A stretch of DNA of 64,000 nt from contig NZ_CP108054.1 in NCBI RefSeq assembly GCF_036173125.1, positions 8,749,501 to 8,813,500 on the forward strand, given 5' to 3'. This stretch comes from Streptomyces sp. NBC_00286. GTDB taxonomy: Bacteria; Actinomycetota; Actinomycetes; Streptomycetales; Streptomycetaceae. The translations under genes and the position numbers were made by a program. Numbering within the stretch: the first letter of the stretch is position 1; every line of letters starts with the position of its first letter. The notes under the pieces were generated by a model. It was not told where the DNA came from, did not search any database, and saw only the letters and a program-made list of their open reading frames with translations. Below are positions 39,379-49,109 of this stretch, piece after piece.

Positions 39379-40926
39379 TCAGTCCTCCTGCGGCTCCGTC
39401 TCGCGGACTTCACGCTGTTCCAAGGCGTGCGTCGCCGGGCCCTGTACCACCCTGCCGTCCGTGTCGAAGCGGGAGCCGTGGCACGGGCATTCCCAGGCGC
39501 GTTCCGCCGCGTTGAACGCGACCAGGCACCCCATGTGCGTACACCTCGCCGAGACGGAGTGCAGGCTCCCGTCCTCGTCGCGATACACAGCGCAGCGTTG
39601 GCCGCCGTGGCGGACAACGGCGCCGGTGCCGGGGGCGATGTCGGTCAGGGAGTCCGCGTGGGACGGGGGGATGCGGTCGCCTACGAAGTGGCGGGCCACG
39701 GTTGCCTGGTGCCTGAGGAAGGCGGGGGCCTCGCGGAGTACGGAGCGCAGGCGGCGCGGATCGTACAGTTCGGCCCACGGTGGGCGGTCGCCGGTGATGA
39801 GGCCGGACAGGAGGCGGCCGGCCATGATGCCGCCGCTGAGGCCCCAGCCGCCGAAGCCGGTCGCCACGTATGCGTGGCGTGAGAGTGGGGGCAGTGGGCC
39901 GACGAGCGGCACGGTGTCGGTGGAGTCGTTGTCCTGAGTGGCCCAGCGGTAGGTGGGCGTGATGTCGGGGAAGTGCTCCTCGGCCCAGTCGGTGAGGCGG
40001 GCGAACCGTTTGTCGGTGTCGCCGGTACCGGGGGTGAAGTGTTCGCCGGTGACGATCAGGAGCCGTTGGCCGTCCTCGTAGGGGGCGGTGCGGACCGAGC
40101 GGGTGTCCTCCTCGGGCGTGATGTACATGCCGTCGGGATCCCGGTCCGCCGCTATCGGTGCGGCCACGACGAGTTCGCGGCGTGGGGAGAGCCGGGTGAA
40201 CAGCAGCGCCCGGTCGAAGACCGGGTAGTGCGTGGCGATCACGACCGCGCCGGCGGTCACCTGCGCGCCGGTCTCGGCCGTCAGACGGCAGGCGGAGCCC
40301 GTTTCGAGGCCGAGGATCCGGGTGCGTTCGTGGATGAGGGCGCCCCGGGCCCGTAGATCGTCGGCGAGGGCGAGGAGGTACTTGCGCGGGTGGAACTGGG
40401 CCTGGTGCGCGACCCGTACCGCGCCCGCCACGGGGTACGGCAGAGCGGTCTCGGTCACGAACTCCGCGTCCAGGCCTGCCTCGCGGGCGGCCTCCGCCTC
40501 GGCGCGGATCTCGCCGGCCCGGCGCTCGTCGCGGGTGTAGGTGAACGCGCTCCTGCGCTCCCAGTCGCAGTCGATGCGCAGCTCGTCAACGAGGGCCGCG
40601 GCGTGCTCGATCGCCTCGGTCTGCGAGCGGGCGTACAGGTGCGCCGCCTCCGGGCCGCGGGTCCGGCGCAGCCGGTCGTAGATCAGCGTGTGCTGGGCGG
40701 ACAGCTTCGCGGTGGTGTGGCCGGTGACGCCCGCGGCGACGCGGTCGGCCTCCAGGACCGCGACACCACGCCCGGCGCGGGCGAGCTCCCAGGCAGCGCT
40801 CAGTCCGGCGATGCCCGCGCCGACCACGGCCACGTCGACGGTCACATCCGTCTCGAGCGGCGGATACGTCTCACCGGGCGCCGTGTCGATCCAGTACGAG
40901 CCGCGGATGTCTGCCTTCTCGGTCAT
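39379..40926 (-). CDS. FAD-dependent oxidoreductase with C-terminal Rieske domain
   Basis: A 515-residue flavoprotein. DVAVVGAGIAGLSAAWELARAG (residues 31-52) binds FAD in a DAO/GlpD-type fold, and DTVPLVGPLPPLSRHAYVATGFGGWGLSGG is the second FAD-contacting block. The last ~70 residues are a Rieske [2Fe-2S] domain with CTHMGC and CPCHGSRF, the C-x-H...C-x2-H ligand set. This domain order is known in gamma-glutamylputrescine-oxidase-like and FAD-Rieske proteins. The start MTEKADIRG was chosen over a much longer antisense frame running through the catalase gene. It is divergent from a small-protein gene and katE, suggesting an oxidative-stress setting. Confidence 0.9.
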   Translation of the reverse strand: MTEKADIRGSYWIDTAPGETYPPLETDVTVDVAVVGAGIAGLSAAWELARAGRGVAVLEADRVAAGVTGHTTAKLSAQHTLIYDRLRRTRGPEAAHLYARSQTEAIEHAAALVDELRIDCDWERRSAFTYTRDERRAGEIRAEAEAAREAGLDAEFVTETALPYPVAGAVRVAHQAQFHPRKYLLALADDLRARGALIHERTRILGLETGSACRLTAETGAQVTAGAVVIATHYPVFDRALLFTRLSPRRELVVAAPIAADRDPDGMYITPEEDTRSVRTAPYEDGQRLLIVTGEHFTPGTGDTDKRFARLTDWAEEHFPDITPTYRWATQDNDSTDTVPLVGPLPPLSRHAYVATGFGGWGLSGGIMAGRLLSGLITGDRPPWAELYDPRRLRSVLREAPAFLRHQATVARHFVGDRIPPSHADSLTDIAPGTGAVVRHGGQRCAVYRDEDGSLHSVSARCTHMGCLVAFNAAERAWECPCHGSRFDTDGRVVQGPATHALEQREVRETEPQED

Positions 40927-41053
40927 GCGCCCCGAGTCCCCCCGAACCGCGGACCGAAGCCTCCGCTGCGACCGGGCGCGGAACGCACCGCCCGTTTCGA
41001 ACGCGGGCGCCGGGTACTCGCAGTCACGAGCACATGACGTAGGAGGTGCCCCC

Positions 41054-41230
41054 ATGGAAACCGGCACCGGTGCAGACATCGAGCCGTCCGGCGTCGAGCC
41101 GGAGATCACGGAGCGCGGGACCCAAGACGGTACGCGCCCTGTCCCCGCCGCTCGCGGGGCCCGCCGGGACGAGCGGGGTGAGCAGGAGCCGGGGGACCTG
41201 CAGAGCAACATCGTCCTGGGCGAGGACTGA
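41054..41230 (+). CDS. Small hydrophilic protein of 58 residues
   Basis: A short gene with an ideal ribosome site, aggagg 7 bp before ATG (the gap is TGCCCCC). The product METGTGADIEPSGVEPEITERG... is strongly hydrophilic, rich in Glu, Asp, Gly and Arg, and ends QSNIVLGED. It has no membrane segment or Cys, so it is probably disordered. It lies upstream of katE and divergent from the FAD-Rieske gene. No family is recognised; a stress-related role is only suggested by position. Confidence 0.6.
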   Translation: METGTGADIEPSGVEPEITERGTQDGTRPVPAARGARRDERGEQEPGDLQSNIVLGED

Positions 41231-41331
41231 GCGCTCCGCGCGGCTCGGGGTCTGCCGAGGTCCGGTTGGTTCAGGGGGCCGGTCGCGGGTACCCAGGCGG
41301 CGCAGACCACTCCCCGACAGTTGGAAGTGCG

Positions 41332-43602
41332 ATGAGCGACAAGAACCCGCTGAAGACCGCTGCGCACAAGGCCGCCGACGTACTGCGCGAAGACGGCCCG
41401 GCGGACGGTGTCCCCGGCAAGCCAGGACCGCACACGCCGTCGGTCGCCGAACCGACCGAACCCCACGCACCCCTCCCGCCCAAGCCCGACCAGAGCGCAC
41501 CCGAGACGGTCAGCCCCACCGGACAGACCACCGGCGCAGACCCCTCCGCCAATGCCCAGGGTGACGCATATCTGACGACGGCCCAGGGAGCCAGGCTCTA
41601 CGACACCGACCACTCGTTGAAGGCCGGTGAGCGCGGGCCGGTTCTGCTGCAGGACCACCATCTGCGGGAGAAGATCACCCACTTCGACCATGAGCGCATC
41701 CCCGAGCGGGTCGTGCACGCGCGCGGTGCCGCCGCGCACGGTGTCTTCCGGAGCTACGGCACCGCAGCGAAGGTCACCAAGGCGGCCTTCCTCACCGGCG
41801 AGGCAGAGACACCGGTGTTCGTACGGTTCTCCACGGTGCTCGGCTCGCGCGGCTCCTCTGACACGGTGCGCGACACCCGGGGCTTCGCGACGAAGTTCTA
41901 CACCGGTGAGGGCACCTTCGATCTGGTCGGGAACAACATCCCGGTGTTCTTCATCCAGGACGCGGTCAAGTTCCCGGACATCATCCACGCCGGAAAGCCG
42001 CACCCCGACCGGGAGATCCCCCAGGCGCAGAGTGCCCACGACACGTTCTGGGACTTCGTCACGCTGCACACCGAGGCCACCCACCACACGCTGTGGAACA
42101 TGTCGGACCGGGCCATCCCGCGCTCGTTCCGCATGATGGAGGGCTTCGGCGTGCACACCTTCCGGCTGGTCAACGCGGAGGGCGCCACCACGCTGGTGAA
42201 GTTCCACTGGAAGCCCAAGCTCGGCGTGCACTCCCTGATGTGGGAGGAGGCGCAGCTCATCAACGGCATCGACCCGGACTTCCACCGGCGCGACCTCGCC
42301 GACGCCATCGAGGCCGGTGCCTACCCGGAGTGGGAGCTGGGCATCCAGACCTTCCCGGACACCGCTGAGCAGACCTTCGAGGGCATCGACCTGCTCGACC
42401 CGACGAAGATCGTCCCGGAGGAGCTGGCACCCGTACAGCCCGTGGGCCTGCTGACGCTGAACGCCAACCCGTCGAACTTCTTCGCCGAGACCGAGCAGGT
42501 CGCCTTCCACCCCGGCCACCTCGTGCCCGGCATCGACATCACCGACGACCCGCTGCTGGCCGGCCGGCTCTTCTCCTACCTGGACACCCAGATCAGCCGC
42601 CTGGGCGGGCCGAACTTCGCGCAGCTCCCCGTCAACCGCCCCCACACCCCGGTCAACGACATGCACCGGGACGGCATGCACCAGACGGCCGTGCACACCG
42701 GAGCGGCGCCCTACCGGCCCAACTCCCTCGACGGGGGCTGCCCGTTCCTCGCGGGCGCCGACACCGGCGCTTACATCGAGACGCCGGTGGAGGTGCCGGC
42801 GGCCAGGAAGCAGCGCGAGGCCCCGGCCTCCTTCTCGGACCACTTCAGCCAGCCCCGGCTCTTCTGGCGCAGCATGTCCCCGGTGGAGCGCGAGCACATC
42901 ATCGCCGCGTACACCTTCGAGCTGGGCAAGTGCTACGAGCAGGGCGTCAAGGAGCGCGGGCTCCAGGTGCTCGCCAATATCGACCCCGAACTGTGCGAGC
43001 AGGTCGCCATCGGTCTCGGCCTGCCCGCACCGGAGGCCACCGTTCCCCTCACGGCCGTCGACCCCAGCCCCGCCCTCTCACAGCTGGGCCACACCTGGCC
43101 GCTGGACGGGCGCGTCATCGGCATCGTCACCGATGAACGCGGCGACCTCGACGGCGTACGCACCGTGCGCCGGGCCGTCCTCGACGCGGGCATGGTCCCG
43201 CTGGTGATCGCCCCGGCCGGCGGCAAGCTCGACGCGGAGGGCGAGCCCGTCCAGGTGCAGCGCACCTTCGCGACGGCCCGGTCGGTGGAGTACGACGCCG
43301 TCCTGCTGGCGGGCGCTCCGGGACCCGGCGCCGACGCCTACGGAGCGCGAGACGCCAAGGCGGGGGATGCTGGTACGGAAGCAACCACGGACCCCCGGGT
43401 GCTTCTGATGCTGTCGGAGGCCTACCGGCACGGGAAGGCCATCGGCGGCTGGGCGGGTGCCGAAACCGCCCTGGATGCCGCGGGCGTCCCGGCCGGTGCG
43501 CCGGGCGTCGTGTCCGCGCAGAGCGGCACGAGCGCCCTGGAACAGATCACCCGGCTGCTGGGCGAGCACCGCGTCTGGGAGCGATTCGGCACCGGCGGCT
43601 GA
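41332..43602 (+). CDS. katE: Large-subunit monofunctional catalase (HPII/KatE type)
   Basis: A 756-residue clade-2 heme catalase that breaks down hydrogen peroxide. Catalytic His129 (ERVVHARG), Asn202 ([11 protein letters not shown]) and the heme-ligand Tyr416 (RLFSYLDTQ) are all present. The N-terminal 75 residues are a disordered extension typical of large catalases, and a C-terminal class-I amidotransferase-like domain begins about residue 595 ([13 protein letters not shown]). The ATG start was taken since it is [10 protein letters not shown] with a clean domain arrangement. The preceding 58-residue gene may share its promoter. No OxyR-type regulator is adjacent. Confidence 0.95.
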   Translation: MSDKNPLKTAAHKAADVLREDGPADGVPGKPGPHTPSVAEPTEPHAPLPPKPDQSAPETVSPTGQTTGADPSANAQGDAYLTTAQGARLYDTDHSLKAGERGPVLLQDHHLREKITHFDHERIPERVVHARGAAAHGVFRSYGTAAKVTKAAFLTGEAETPVFVRFSTVLGSRGSSDTVRDTRGFATKFYTGEGTFDLVGNNIPVFFIQDAVKFPDIIHAGKPHPDREIPQAQSAHDTFWDFVTLHTEATHHTLWNMSDRAIPRSFRMMEGFGVHTFRLVNAEGATTLVKFHWKPKLGVHSLMWEEAQLINGIDPDFHRRDLADAIEAGAYPEWELGIQTFPDTAEQTFEGIDLLDPTKIVPEELAPVQPVGLLTLNANPSNFFAETEQVAFHPGHLVPGIDITDDPLLAGRLFSYLDTQISRLGGPNFAQLPVNRPHTPVNDMHRDGMHQTAVHTGAAPYRPNSLDGGCPFLAGADTGAYIETPVEVPAARKQREAPASFSDHFSQPRLFWRSMSPVEREHIIAAYTFELGKCYEQGVKERGLQVLANIDPELCEQVAIGLGLPAPEATVPLTAVDPSPALSQLGHTWPLDGRVIGIVTDERGDLDGVRTVRRAVLDAGMVPLVIAPAGGKLDAEGEPVQVQRTFATARSVEYDAVLLAGAPGPGADAYGARDAKAGDAGTEATTDPRVLLMLSEAYRHGKAIGGWAGAETALDAAGVPAGAPGVVSAQSGTSALEQITRLLGEHRVWERFGTGG

Positions 43603-43643
43603 GTACACCGGTCAGGAAGCCAGGAACGCAGGACGGAACGGCC

Positions 43644-44459
43644 ATGAACCGCGACACCACAGTCCAAGACGATGTCATCACCAGTCAGTCGGTCTTCGGC
43701 GCCCCGTGCTGGGTCAGCCTCACGGCACGCGACGAAGCCGCCGCGGAGGACTACTACCACGCGGTCTTCGGCTGGAAGTTCCGGTCGATCCCGCTGGGCG
43801 ACCGGTTCCGCATCGCCTACGCCAACGAGGTGCCGGTCGCGGGCATCGCGCCCGTGGCGTCCATGTGGCAGATGGCCGTCGCCTGGACCCCCTACTTCGC
43901 CGTGTCCAGCGCGGACGAGGCCGTGGCCCGGGGGCAGGAACGCGGCGGGACGACAGCGGTCGGCCCGATCGCGTTCCCGCCGGGCCGGGCCGCACTCCTC
44001 GCGGACCGCGACGGAGCGGTGTTCGGCATCTGGGAGGGCCGGCTGATCTCCGGCTGGGAGTCCTGGCGCCGGGCCGCCCCGGCCTTCGTACGACTGCACA
44101 CCCGCGACGCCTTCGACGCCGCCATGTTCTACGGCGAGGTCCTCGAGTGGGCCTCCAAGAAGCCCGGCTGCTGCGAGGTCCACTACGAGGCGGACGAGGT
44201 CGTCCTGCGCAGTGAGGGCGGCGTCGTGGCCCGCATACACTCCGGCGCCGTGGAAGCGGCGCCCGACCCAACCATCCGCCCGCACTGGCAGATCCACTTC
44301 GCGGTCCCCGACGTCGAGGCCTGCGTCGCCGCCGCGCGGGCCCACGGCGGCACCGTCGTCCGGGTCGGTACCTCACACACGGAGGTACCCCCGACGGAAG
44401 CGGTGCTCCGGGACCCCGACGGCGCGCAGTTCACCGTGACCTCGCGCCAGAACCGCTGA
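43644..44459 (+). CDS. VOC-family (glyoxalase-like) protein, two domains
   Basis: A 271-residue protein with two vicinal-oxygen-chelate domains: SVFGAPCWVSLTARDEAAAEDYYHAVFGWKF (first) and AFVRLHTRDAFDAAMFYGEVLEWAS ... HFAVPDVEACVAAARAHGG (second). This resembles PhnB/glyoxalase-type and bleomycin-resistance-like proteins. It starts with ATG 41 bp after katE and could be cotranscribed. No metal-binding set is fully clear, so the reaction is unknown. Confidence 0.88.
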   Translation: MNRDTTVQDDVITSQSVFGAPCWVSLTARDEAAAEDYYHAVFGWKFRSIPLGDRFRIAYANEVPVAGIAPVASMWQMAVAWTPYFAVSSADEAVARGQERGGTTAVGPIAFPPGRAALLADRDGAVFGIWEGRLISGWESWRRAAPAFVRLHTRDAFDAAMFYGEVLEWASKKPGCCEVHYEADEVVLRSEGGVVARIHSGAVEAAPDPTIRPHWQIHFAVPDVEACVAAARAHGGTVVRVGTSHTEVPPTEAVLRDPDGAQFTVTSRQNR

Positions 44460-44528
44460 GAACGGGCCGAAGGCTCGCTGGAATCAGCCGAGGGGATGGC
44501 CGGTCTCAGCCGAGCCGGATTGCCGATC

Positions 44529-44936
44529 TCAGCCGAGCCGCGGAATCTCGATGGCCGGGCAGCGGTCCATGACCATGTCGAGGCCCGCCGCACGAGTCCG
44601 TTCGTACGCCGCCTCGTCGATGACGCCCAGCTGGAACCAGACGGCCTTCGCGCCGATGGCGACGGCTTCGTCGGCGACGGGACCCGCCAGGTCGCTGTTG
44701 ACGAACACATCGACCACGTCCACGTCGAAGGGGATGTCCGCCAGCGACGCGTACCCCTTCTCCCCATGGACCGTCTCGGCCTTCGGATGTACGGGGACGA
44801 TGCGCTTGCCGTAGCGCTTCAGGACGTCGGCGACTCCGTAGGCCGCCCGGCGCTCGTTCGTCGACAGTCCGACGATCGCCCAGGTGTCACCGAGCTCGGT
44901 GAGGATCTTGCGGACCGTAGCTGAGTCGCCGTACAC
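44529..44936 (-). CDS. CoA-binding domain protein
   Basis: A 135-residue Rossmann-fold CoA-binding protein (YccU type). WAIVGLSTNERRAAYGVADVLKRYGKRIVPVHP is the nucleotide-binding half, and VDVVDVFVNSDLAGPVADEAVAIGAKAVWFQLGV completes the fold. The GTG start (VYGDSATVRKIL) is backed by a perfect aaggagg site 6 bp upstream, which rules out the longer open frame. It is of unknown role; relatives bind CoA or act as stand-alone SucD-like domains. The 70 bp between it and the VOC gene hold two 24-bp direct repeats built on CTCAGCCGAGCCG. Confidence 0.9.
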   Translation of the reverse strand: MYGDSATVRKILTELGDTWAIVGLSTNERRAAYGVADVLKRYGKRIVPVHPKAETVHGEKGYASLADIPFDVDVVDVFVNSDLAGPVADEAVAIGAKAVWFQLGVIDEAAYERTRAAGLDMVMDRCPAIEIPRLG

Positions 44937-45049
44937 GTTCGGCCTCCTTGGGGCGTCCTGCGGTGCCTGCACTGGCAGGCAACAGCGGGCGGGCAGCGGT
45001 GATTCCCGCATACTCGGCAAGCCCCGGCCGGGCCTCGCATACTGGCCGT

Positions 45050-45937
45050 ATGGCGCACGGATCGGGGTGGGACGGCGAGGGAGTGCGGGAGTTCGTGCGG
45101 GGTGCGCCCGGGCTCGCGGACCTGGTCGTGTCCGCGGTGGGTTACCGCTCCCGAGGGGTGCAACCCGCCCTGCACCGAGGGCTGCCCTCGCCGTTTCTGA
45201 CCTTGATCTTCTCGCTGGACGGGCCCGTGACCAGCGGACTCACCCCCGAGCAGGCGCGCGGCGACGACGCGGTACGCAACGACATCGTGATGGGCGGACT
45301 GCACCAGCGCCCGGCGTATGTGATCCAGCCGGAGCACGAGGCAGGCATCCAGCTGGCCCTGCATCCCCTGGCGGCGCGCAGGCTGCTCGGGCTGCCTGCG
45401 GGTGCGCTCGCGGACCAGATCGTCGTGTCGGGGACGGATGTGCTGGGCCGGCGGGGTGCGGAGCTTCATGAGCGGCTGCTGGAGCAGACGGGGTGGGAGG
45501 CGCGGTTCGCCCTGCTCACCTCGTACTTGAGAGGTCAGGTGGCCCGGTCGGAGCAGGACGGGCGGGTGCGGCCCGAGGTCGGGGAGGCCTGGGCCTGGCT
45601 GGCCCGGCACCGCGGAGCCGGCACCCTCAACGGGCTGGCCGAGCATGTGGCGCTCAGTCCGCGCCGCCTCACCACGCTCTTCCGGGCCGAGACCGGCCTG
45701 AGCCCCAAGCAGGCCGCCCGGCTGATGCGCTTTGAGCACGCGAAGAGCGTCGTCGTCCGCGGCGTCACCGAGGGAGTCTCGCCGAACCTGGCGCGGATCG
45801 CGGCCGACTGCGGCTACTACGACCACTCGCACCTGGTACGGGACTTCCACCAGTACACCGGCGTCAGCCCCACCGCCTGGCTCGCCGAAGAGTGCCGGAA
45901 TATCCAAGCCGGAGGCCACCGGGGCGGCGAACAGTAG
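45050..45937 (+). CDS. AraC-family transcriptional regulator
   Basis: A 295-residue regulator. Residues about 1-190 form an N-terminal sensor with AGIQLALHPLAARRLLGLPAGALADQIV, a type often seen in actinomycete AraC proteins. The C-terminal domain has two helix-turn-helices: GTLNGLAEHVALSPRRLTTLFRAETGLSPKQAARLMRFEHAKSVV and ANLARIAADCGYYDHSHLVRDFHQYTGVSP-like sequence (read NLARIAADCGYYDHSHLVRDF). The start MAHGSGW was preferred over a 34-codon longer frame. Its end lies just upstream of the ribosome site of the next gene, the VOC protein, and the two are probably coexpressed. Confidence 0.9.
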   Translation: MAHGSGWDGEGVREFVRGAPGLADLVVSAVGYRSRGVQPALHRGLPSPFLTLIFSLDGPVTSGLTPEQARGDDAVRNDIVMGGLHQRPAYVIQPEHEAGIQLALHPLAARRLLGLPAGALADQIVVSGTDVLGRRGAELHERLLEQTGWEARFALLTSYLRGQVARSEQDGRVRPEVGEAWAWLARHRGAGTLNGLAEHVALSPRRLTTLFRAETGLSPKQAARLMRFEHAKSVVVRGVTEGVSPNLARIAADCGYYDHSHLVRDFHQYTGVSPTAWLAEECRNIQAGGHRGGEQ

Positions 45938-45942
45938 GAGGC

Positions 45943-46407
45943 ATGACCACCAACACCACGGCAACCCAGGCAACCCAGGCAACCCAGCAGCAGCGTTCCC
46001 CCAGCGTCTGGCCGACGCTCCAGGCCCACGACGCACCCGCCCTGATCGACTTCCTCGTCGACACCGTCGGCTTCCTGCGCACCGCCGTCTACGAGGACGG
46101 CGACCAGGTCGCCCATGCCCAACTCGACTGGCCCGAGGGCGGCGGCATCATGCTCGGCTCGTACGCCCCCGACAGCAAGCCATGGTCCCTGCAGCCGGGC
46201 ACCTTCGGCGCCTACGTCGTCACCGACCAGGTCGACGACCTCTACGAGAAGCTGCGCGCGGCCGGAGTGAAGATCCTCCGCGAGATCGAGGACCAGCCGT
46301 ACGGCAGCCGCGAGTTCCAGATCGCCGATCCCGAGGGCAACAGGTGGTCCTTCGGTACGTACCGGGGTGAGCCTTGCCCGGCCGGCACCGTGGACGACAG
46401 GACCTGA
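45943..46407 (+). CDS. VOC-family protein (glyoxalase/bleomycin-resistance-like)
   Basis: A 154-residue single-domain VOC protein. LQAHDAPALIDFLVDTVGFLRTAVYEDGDQVAHAQLDWPEGG and EFQIADPEGNRWSFGTYRGE are the family's halves. Its first residues include the short repeat ATQATQATQQQ, encoded by three 9-bp copies. The aggagg ribosome site overlaps the last codon of araC, so translation is probably coupled. The gene is likely a target or partner of the AraC protein. The substrate is unknown. Confidence 0.9.
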   Translation: MTTNTTATQATQATQQQRSPSVWPTLQAHDAPALIDFLVDTVGFLRTAVYEDGDQVAHAQLDWPEGGGIMLGSYAPDSKPWSLQPGTFGAYVVTDQVDDLYEKLRAAGVKILREIEDQPYGSREFQIADPEGNRWSFGTYRGEPCPAGTVDDRT

Positions 46408-46465
46408 TCAGAAGCCGCCGAAAAATCGCGGGCGTCGGCCGGGCCGCGGGCGGTACGTTCCCCAA

Positions 46466-47206
46466 ATGCTTGATGAGGATGGCTACTTCGGGGAAAAGGT
46501 GGCGGCCGGCTACGACGAGTCGGCGGCGGAGATGTTCCGCCCGGAGGCGGTGGATCCGGCGGTCGACCTGCTGGCCGGGCTCGCCGGCGACGGCAGGGCG
46601 CTCGAACTCGGCGTCGGCACCGGCCGGATCGCACTGCCGCTGGCCCGGCGCAGGATCCCGGTCCATGGCATCGACATGTCGCGGGCCATGGTGGCCCGGC
46701 TGCGTGCCAAGCCCGGCGGGGACAACGTCGAAGTGACGATCGGCGACTTCGCCACCACACGGGTGGAGGGCACATTCGCGGTCGCCTACCTGGTCTTCAA
46801 CACGATCAACAATCTGACGACGCAGGACGCCCAGGTGGCCTGCTTCGAGAACGCCGCCGCCCATCTGCGGCCGGGCGGCTGCTTCGTCATCGAGGTAGGG
46901 GTGCCCGAGCTGCGCCGGCTGCCGCCAGGACAGAACGCCGTGCCGTTCCACATCAGCCAGACCCAGTGGGCGTTCGACATCTACGACGTCGCCACCCAGG
47001 CGATGAGTTCGAACTACGTCACGATCGTCGACGGGCACGCCCAGCACGAGTACTACCCGTTCCGGTACGTGTGGCCGTCGGAACTGGATCTCATGGCCCG
47101 GCTCGCCGGACTGCGGCTGCGCGACCGCTGGGAGGACTGGGAGCGGGCGCCGTTCACCAGCGAGAGCCGCAAGCATGTCTCGGTCTGGGAGAAGCCCGCC
47201 GACTGA
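46466..47206 (+). CDS. SAM-dependent methyltransferase (class I)
   Basis: A 246-residue class-I methyltransferase. ALELGVGTGRIALPLARRRIPVHGIDMS (about residues 46-72) contains the SAM-binding motif I and the acidic end of strand 2, and FAVAYLVFNTINNLTTQDAQVACFENAAAHLRPGGCFVIEV follows as motifs II-III. The start MLDEDGYFGEKVAAGYDESA was chosen because it begins with the family's N-terminal helix. It is 58 bp after the VOC gene. The acceptor is not known. Confidence 0.9.
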   Translation: MLDEDGYFGEKVAAGYDESAAEMFRPEAVDPAVDLLAGLAGDGRALELGVGTGRIALPLARRRIPVHGIDMSRAMVARLRAKPGGDNVEVTIGDFATTRVEGTFAVAYLVFNTINNLTTQDAQVACFENAAAHLRPGGCFVIEVGVPELRRLPPGQNAVPFHISQTQWAFDIYDVATQAMSSNYVTIVDGHAQHEYYPFRYVWPSELDLMARLAGLRLRDRWEDWERAPFTSESRKHVSVWEKPAD

Positions 47207-47215
47207 CGGCAGGTT

Positions 47216-48109
47216 TCACTGATCGGTGCGCCGCGCCGACAGCCCACTGCACAGGCACTCGGTGAGGCGGGCGGCGATGCTGCCGTCGGGGTCGAGCCGG
47301 GGGTTGAAGATCGTCACGTCGAAGCCGACGGCTCGATCCCCGGCCAGCGCGGTCCGCAGCACGTCCTCGAGTTCCGTCCAGGTCAGTCCGCCGGGGATGC
47401 GGTAGTCGACCGCGGGCATCACGGCGTCGTCCAGTACGTCGACGTCGAGATGGACCCAGTAACCGCCGCTCCCGCCGCTGCTGAGCCGTTCAACCGCCTG
47501 ACGCGCAGCGGTGCCGGCGCCGAGGGCCCGTACCGCATCGAGGTCCAGCGCGTGCAGCCCCGGCGGCAGCGGCTGCATCCCGGCCGCGGTGGACTCCTCG
47601 GTGTCGCGGAATCCGAGGGCGACGACGTCCTCGTCCCTCAGTAGCGGACCACGGCCCTCCAGGTCGGTCAGCAGGCTGGGCCCACGACCGGTGACCAGGG
47701 CGAGTTCCATGGAGGCCACCTCGCCCGTCGGCTCCGCGGACGGCTGGTAGAAGTCGGTGTGGCCGTCGAGGAACAGCAGGCCGTAACGCCCCCGGCGGCG
47801 CAGGGCGAGAAGATTGCCGAGCAGGATGCTGCAGTCGCCGCCGAGGACCAGGGGGAAGCCGCCCTGGTCCAGGACGCCGCCCACGGCATCGGCCAGCTCG
47901 ACGGAGTACCGGGCGATGCCAACCGGGTTGAGTACCCCGGTGCCGGCGTCCCGCCTCGGGTCGTACCCCGCTGGCTCGACCCTCCCGGCCACGGCCGCCC
48001 CTAGGCGGTCGTGCAGCCCCGCCACGCGCAGCGCCTCCGGCAGATCCTGCACCCCGGACGGCCGCAGCCCGAGCACGGACGGCGCCTCGATGACCGTCAA
48101 CTCCCGCAC
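47216..48109 (-). CDS. Arginase/agmatinase-superfamily protein
   Basis: A 297-residue ureohydrolase-fold protein. GGDCSILLG (residues 90-98) is the first metal motif but carries Cys where arginases have His (GGDHS); LDGHTDF (114-120) and HLDVDVLD (about 227) give the other metal ligands. It therefore has a degenerate or altered dimanganese site and may be formimidoylglutamase-like or have another role. The GTG start VRELTVIEAPSV was preferred over a longer frame; its ribosome site is weak. It converges on the methyltransferase with a 9-bp gap. Confidence 0.85.
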   Translation of the reverse strand: MRELTVIEAPSVLGLRPSGVQDLPEALRVAGLHDRLGAAVAGRVEPAGYDPRRDAGTGVLNPVGIARYSVELADAVGGVLDQGGFPLVLGGDCSILLGNLLALRRRGRYGLLFLDGHTDFYQPSAEPTGEVASMELALVTGRGPSLLTDLEGRGPLLRDEDVVALGFRDTEESTAAGMQPLPPGLHALDLDAVRALGAGTAARQAVERLSSGGSGGYWVHLDVDVLDDAVMPAVDYRIPGGLTWTELEDVLRTALAGDRAVGFDVTIFNPRLDPDGSIAARLTECLCSGLSARRTDQ

Positions 48110-48326
48110 GCCCGAACCCCTTTGTCCGCCGACATGCCCGAGGGCGCCGGCCGTTCGAGCACCGGCACCACAGCACCATAGTGCCGCAGATCGGACACTC
48201 TCTCTTGAGCTGCCGCCGACCTCGTGCGGCCCGGATCGACCGCGTACGGCCGCCTCCGCCATCGCCCGGGTGCCGAATGACGCACGTCCCCCTGCGCCCG
48301 GCCGCCCGCGGGCCTACGCTCACCCC

Positions 48327-49109
48327 GTGCTCCGTATCACCGACGCCCGAACCGGGCAGCCCGCCGACGCCGCCCCCGCCCGCCGCGGCCTGACCCGCGT
48401 CGAGGCCCATGTACCGCGCGCCGACACCACCGGCCTGCGCGTCCTCCTGGTCGCCGACATCCTCGTACGCGCCCTGGAACTCAACGGGACGCCCGTCTGG
48501 ACGGTGCTGACCGCCCCGGAGGAACATACGGAACTCCGGGAACGCGCCTCGGCCCTCGGCATCCGCCCGTTCGAGGACCACCGGGCCGGCGAACCGGCGC
48601 TGGGCGAGGCACAGGTGCTCCATGTGGTCGCGGCTTCGGAAGGCCCGGACGGCGACGAGGACGACGAGGTGCCGGACGGCGTACGCGTCGAGGTCGCCGC
48701 CGTGCACGACGAGTTCCCGGCCGATGACGCGAGCGGCCCGGCGCATGAGGGCAGCGTGGAGGGCAACCCCTCGGCCCTGCGCCTCGCCCTGCTCGCGCGG
48801 CCCCGCAGCGAACCCCTCCGGCTCGGACCGGCCGCCCTGGCCGACGCCGAGAAGGTCCTCAGCCACTGGCGGGGTTCCGTCGCCACCTGGGCCACGCATC
48901 CCTCCGGTCCCATCCCCGATCCCGTACGCCAGCAGCTGCGCGCCGCCTGGGAGGACGACCTGGACGTGCCCGCCGTACTCGACGTACTGCGCCGAGTGGC
49001 GACCTCCCAGACCGTGCCCGACGGTGCCCGCTTCGAGACGTACGCCTACGCCGACCGTCTCCTCGGCCTCGAACTCACCCGTGACATCGGCCGCGGGACC
49101 CCGTCGTGA
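48327..49109 (+). CDS. Cysteinyl-tRNA-synthetase-like protein of unknown function
   Basis: A 260-residue protein that lacks the HIGH and KMSKS motifs of a working synthetase. The N-terminal VEAHVPRADTTGLRVLLVADILVRALELNGTPVWTV and C-terminal RFETYAYADRLLGLELTRDIGR look like the edges of a CysS/MshC-type fold, and ALRLALLARPR resembles the region before the signature. The GTG start was chosen because MLRITDAR aligns with the domain start. It is coupled to the next gene by a 4-bp overlap. Function is unknown; a degenerate paralog of CysS is an inference. Confidence 0.75.
   Translation: MLRITDARTGQPADAAPARRGLTRVEAHVPRADTTGLRVLLVADILVRALELNGTPVWTVLTAPEEHTELRERASALGIRPFEDHRAGEPALGEAQVLHVVAASEGPDGDEDDEVPDGVRVEVAAVHDEFPADDASGPAHEGSVEGNPSALRLALLARPRSEPLRLGPAALADAEKVLSHWRGSVATWATHPSGPIPDPVRQQLRAAWEDDLDVPAVLDVLRRVATSQTVPDGARFETYAYADRLLGLELTRDIGRGTPS

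Noticed and set aside
39379-42897. A 1172-codon minus-strand open frame running from the FAD-Rieske gene through katE.
   Set aside because: Only the first 515 codons from the right (40926 down) match a protein family; the rest is antisense to the catalase and has no similarity.
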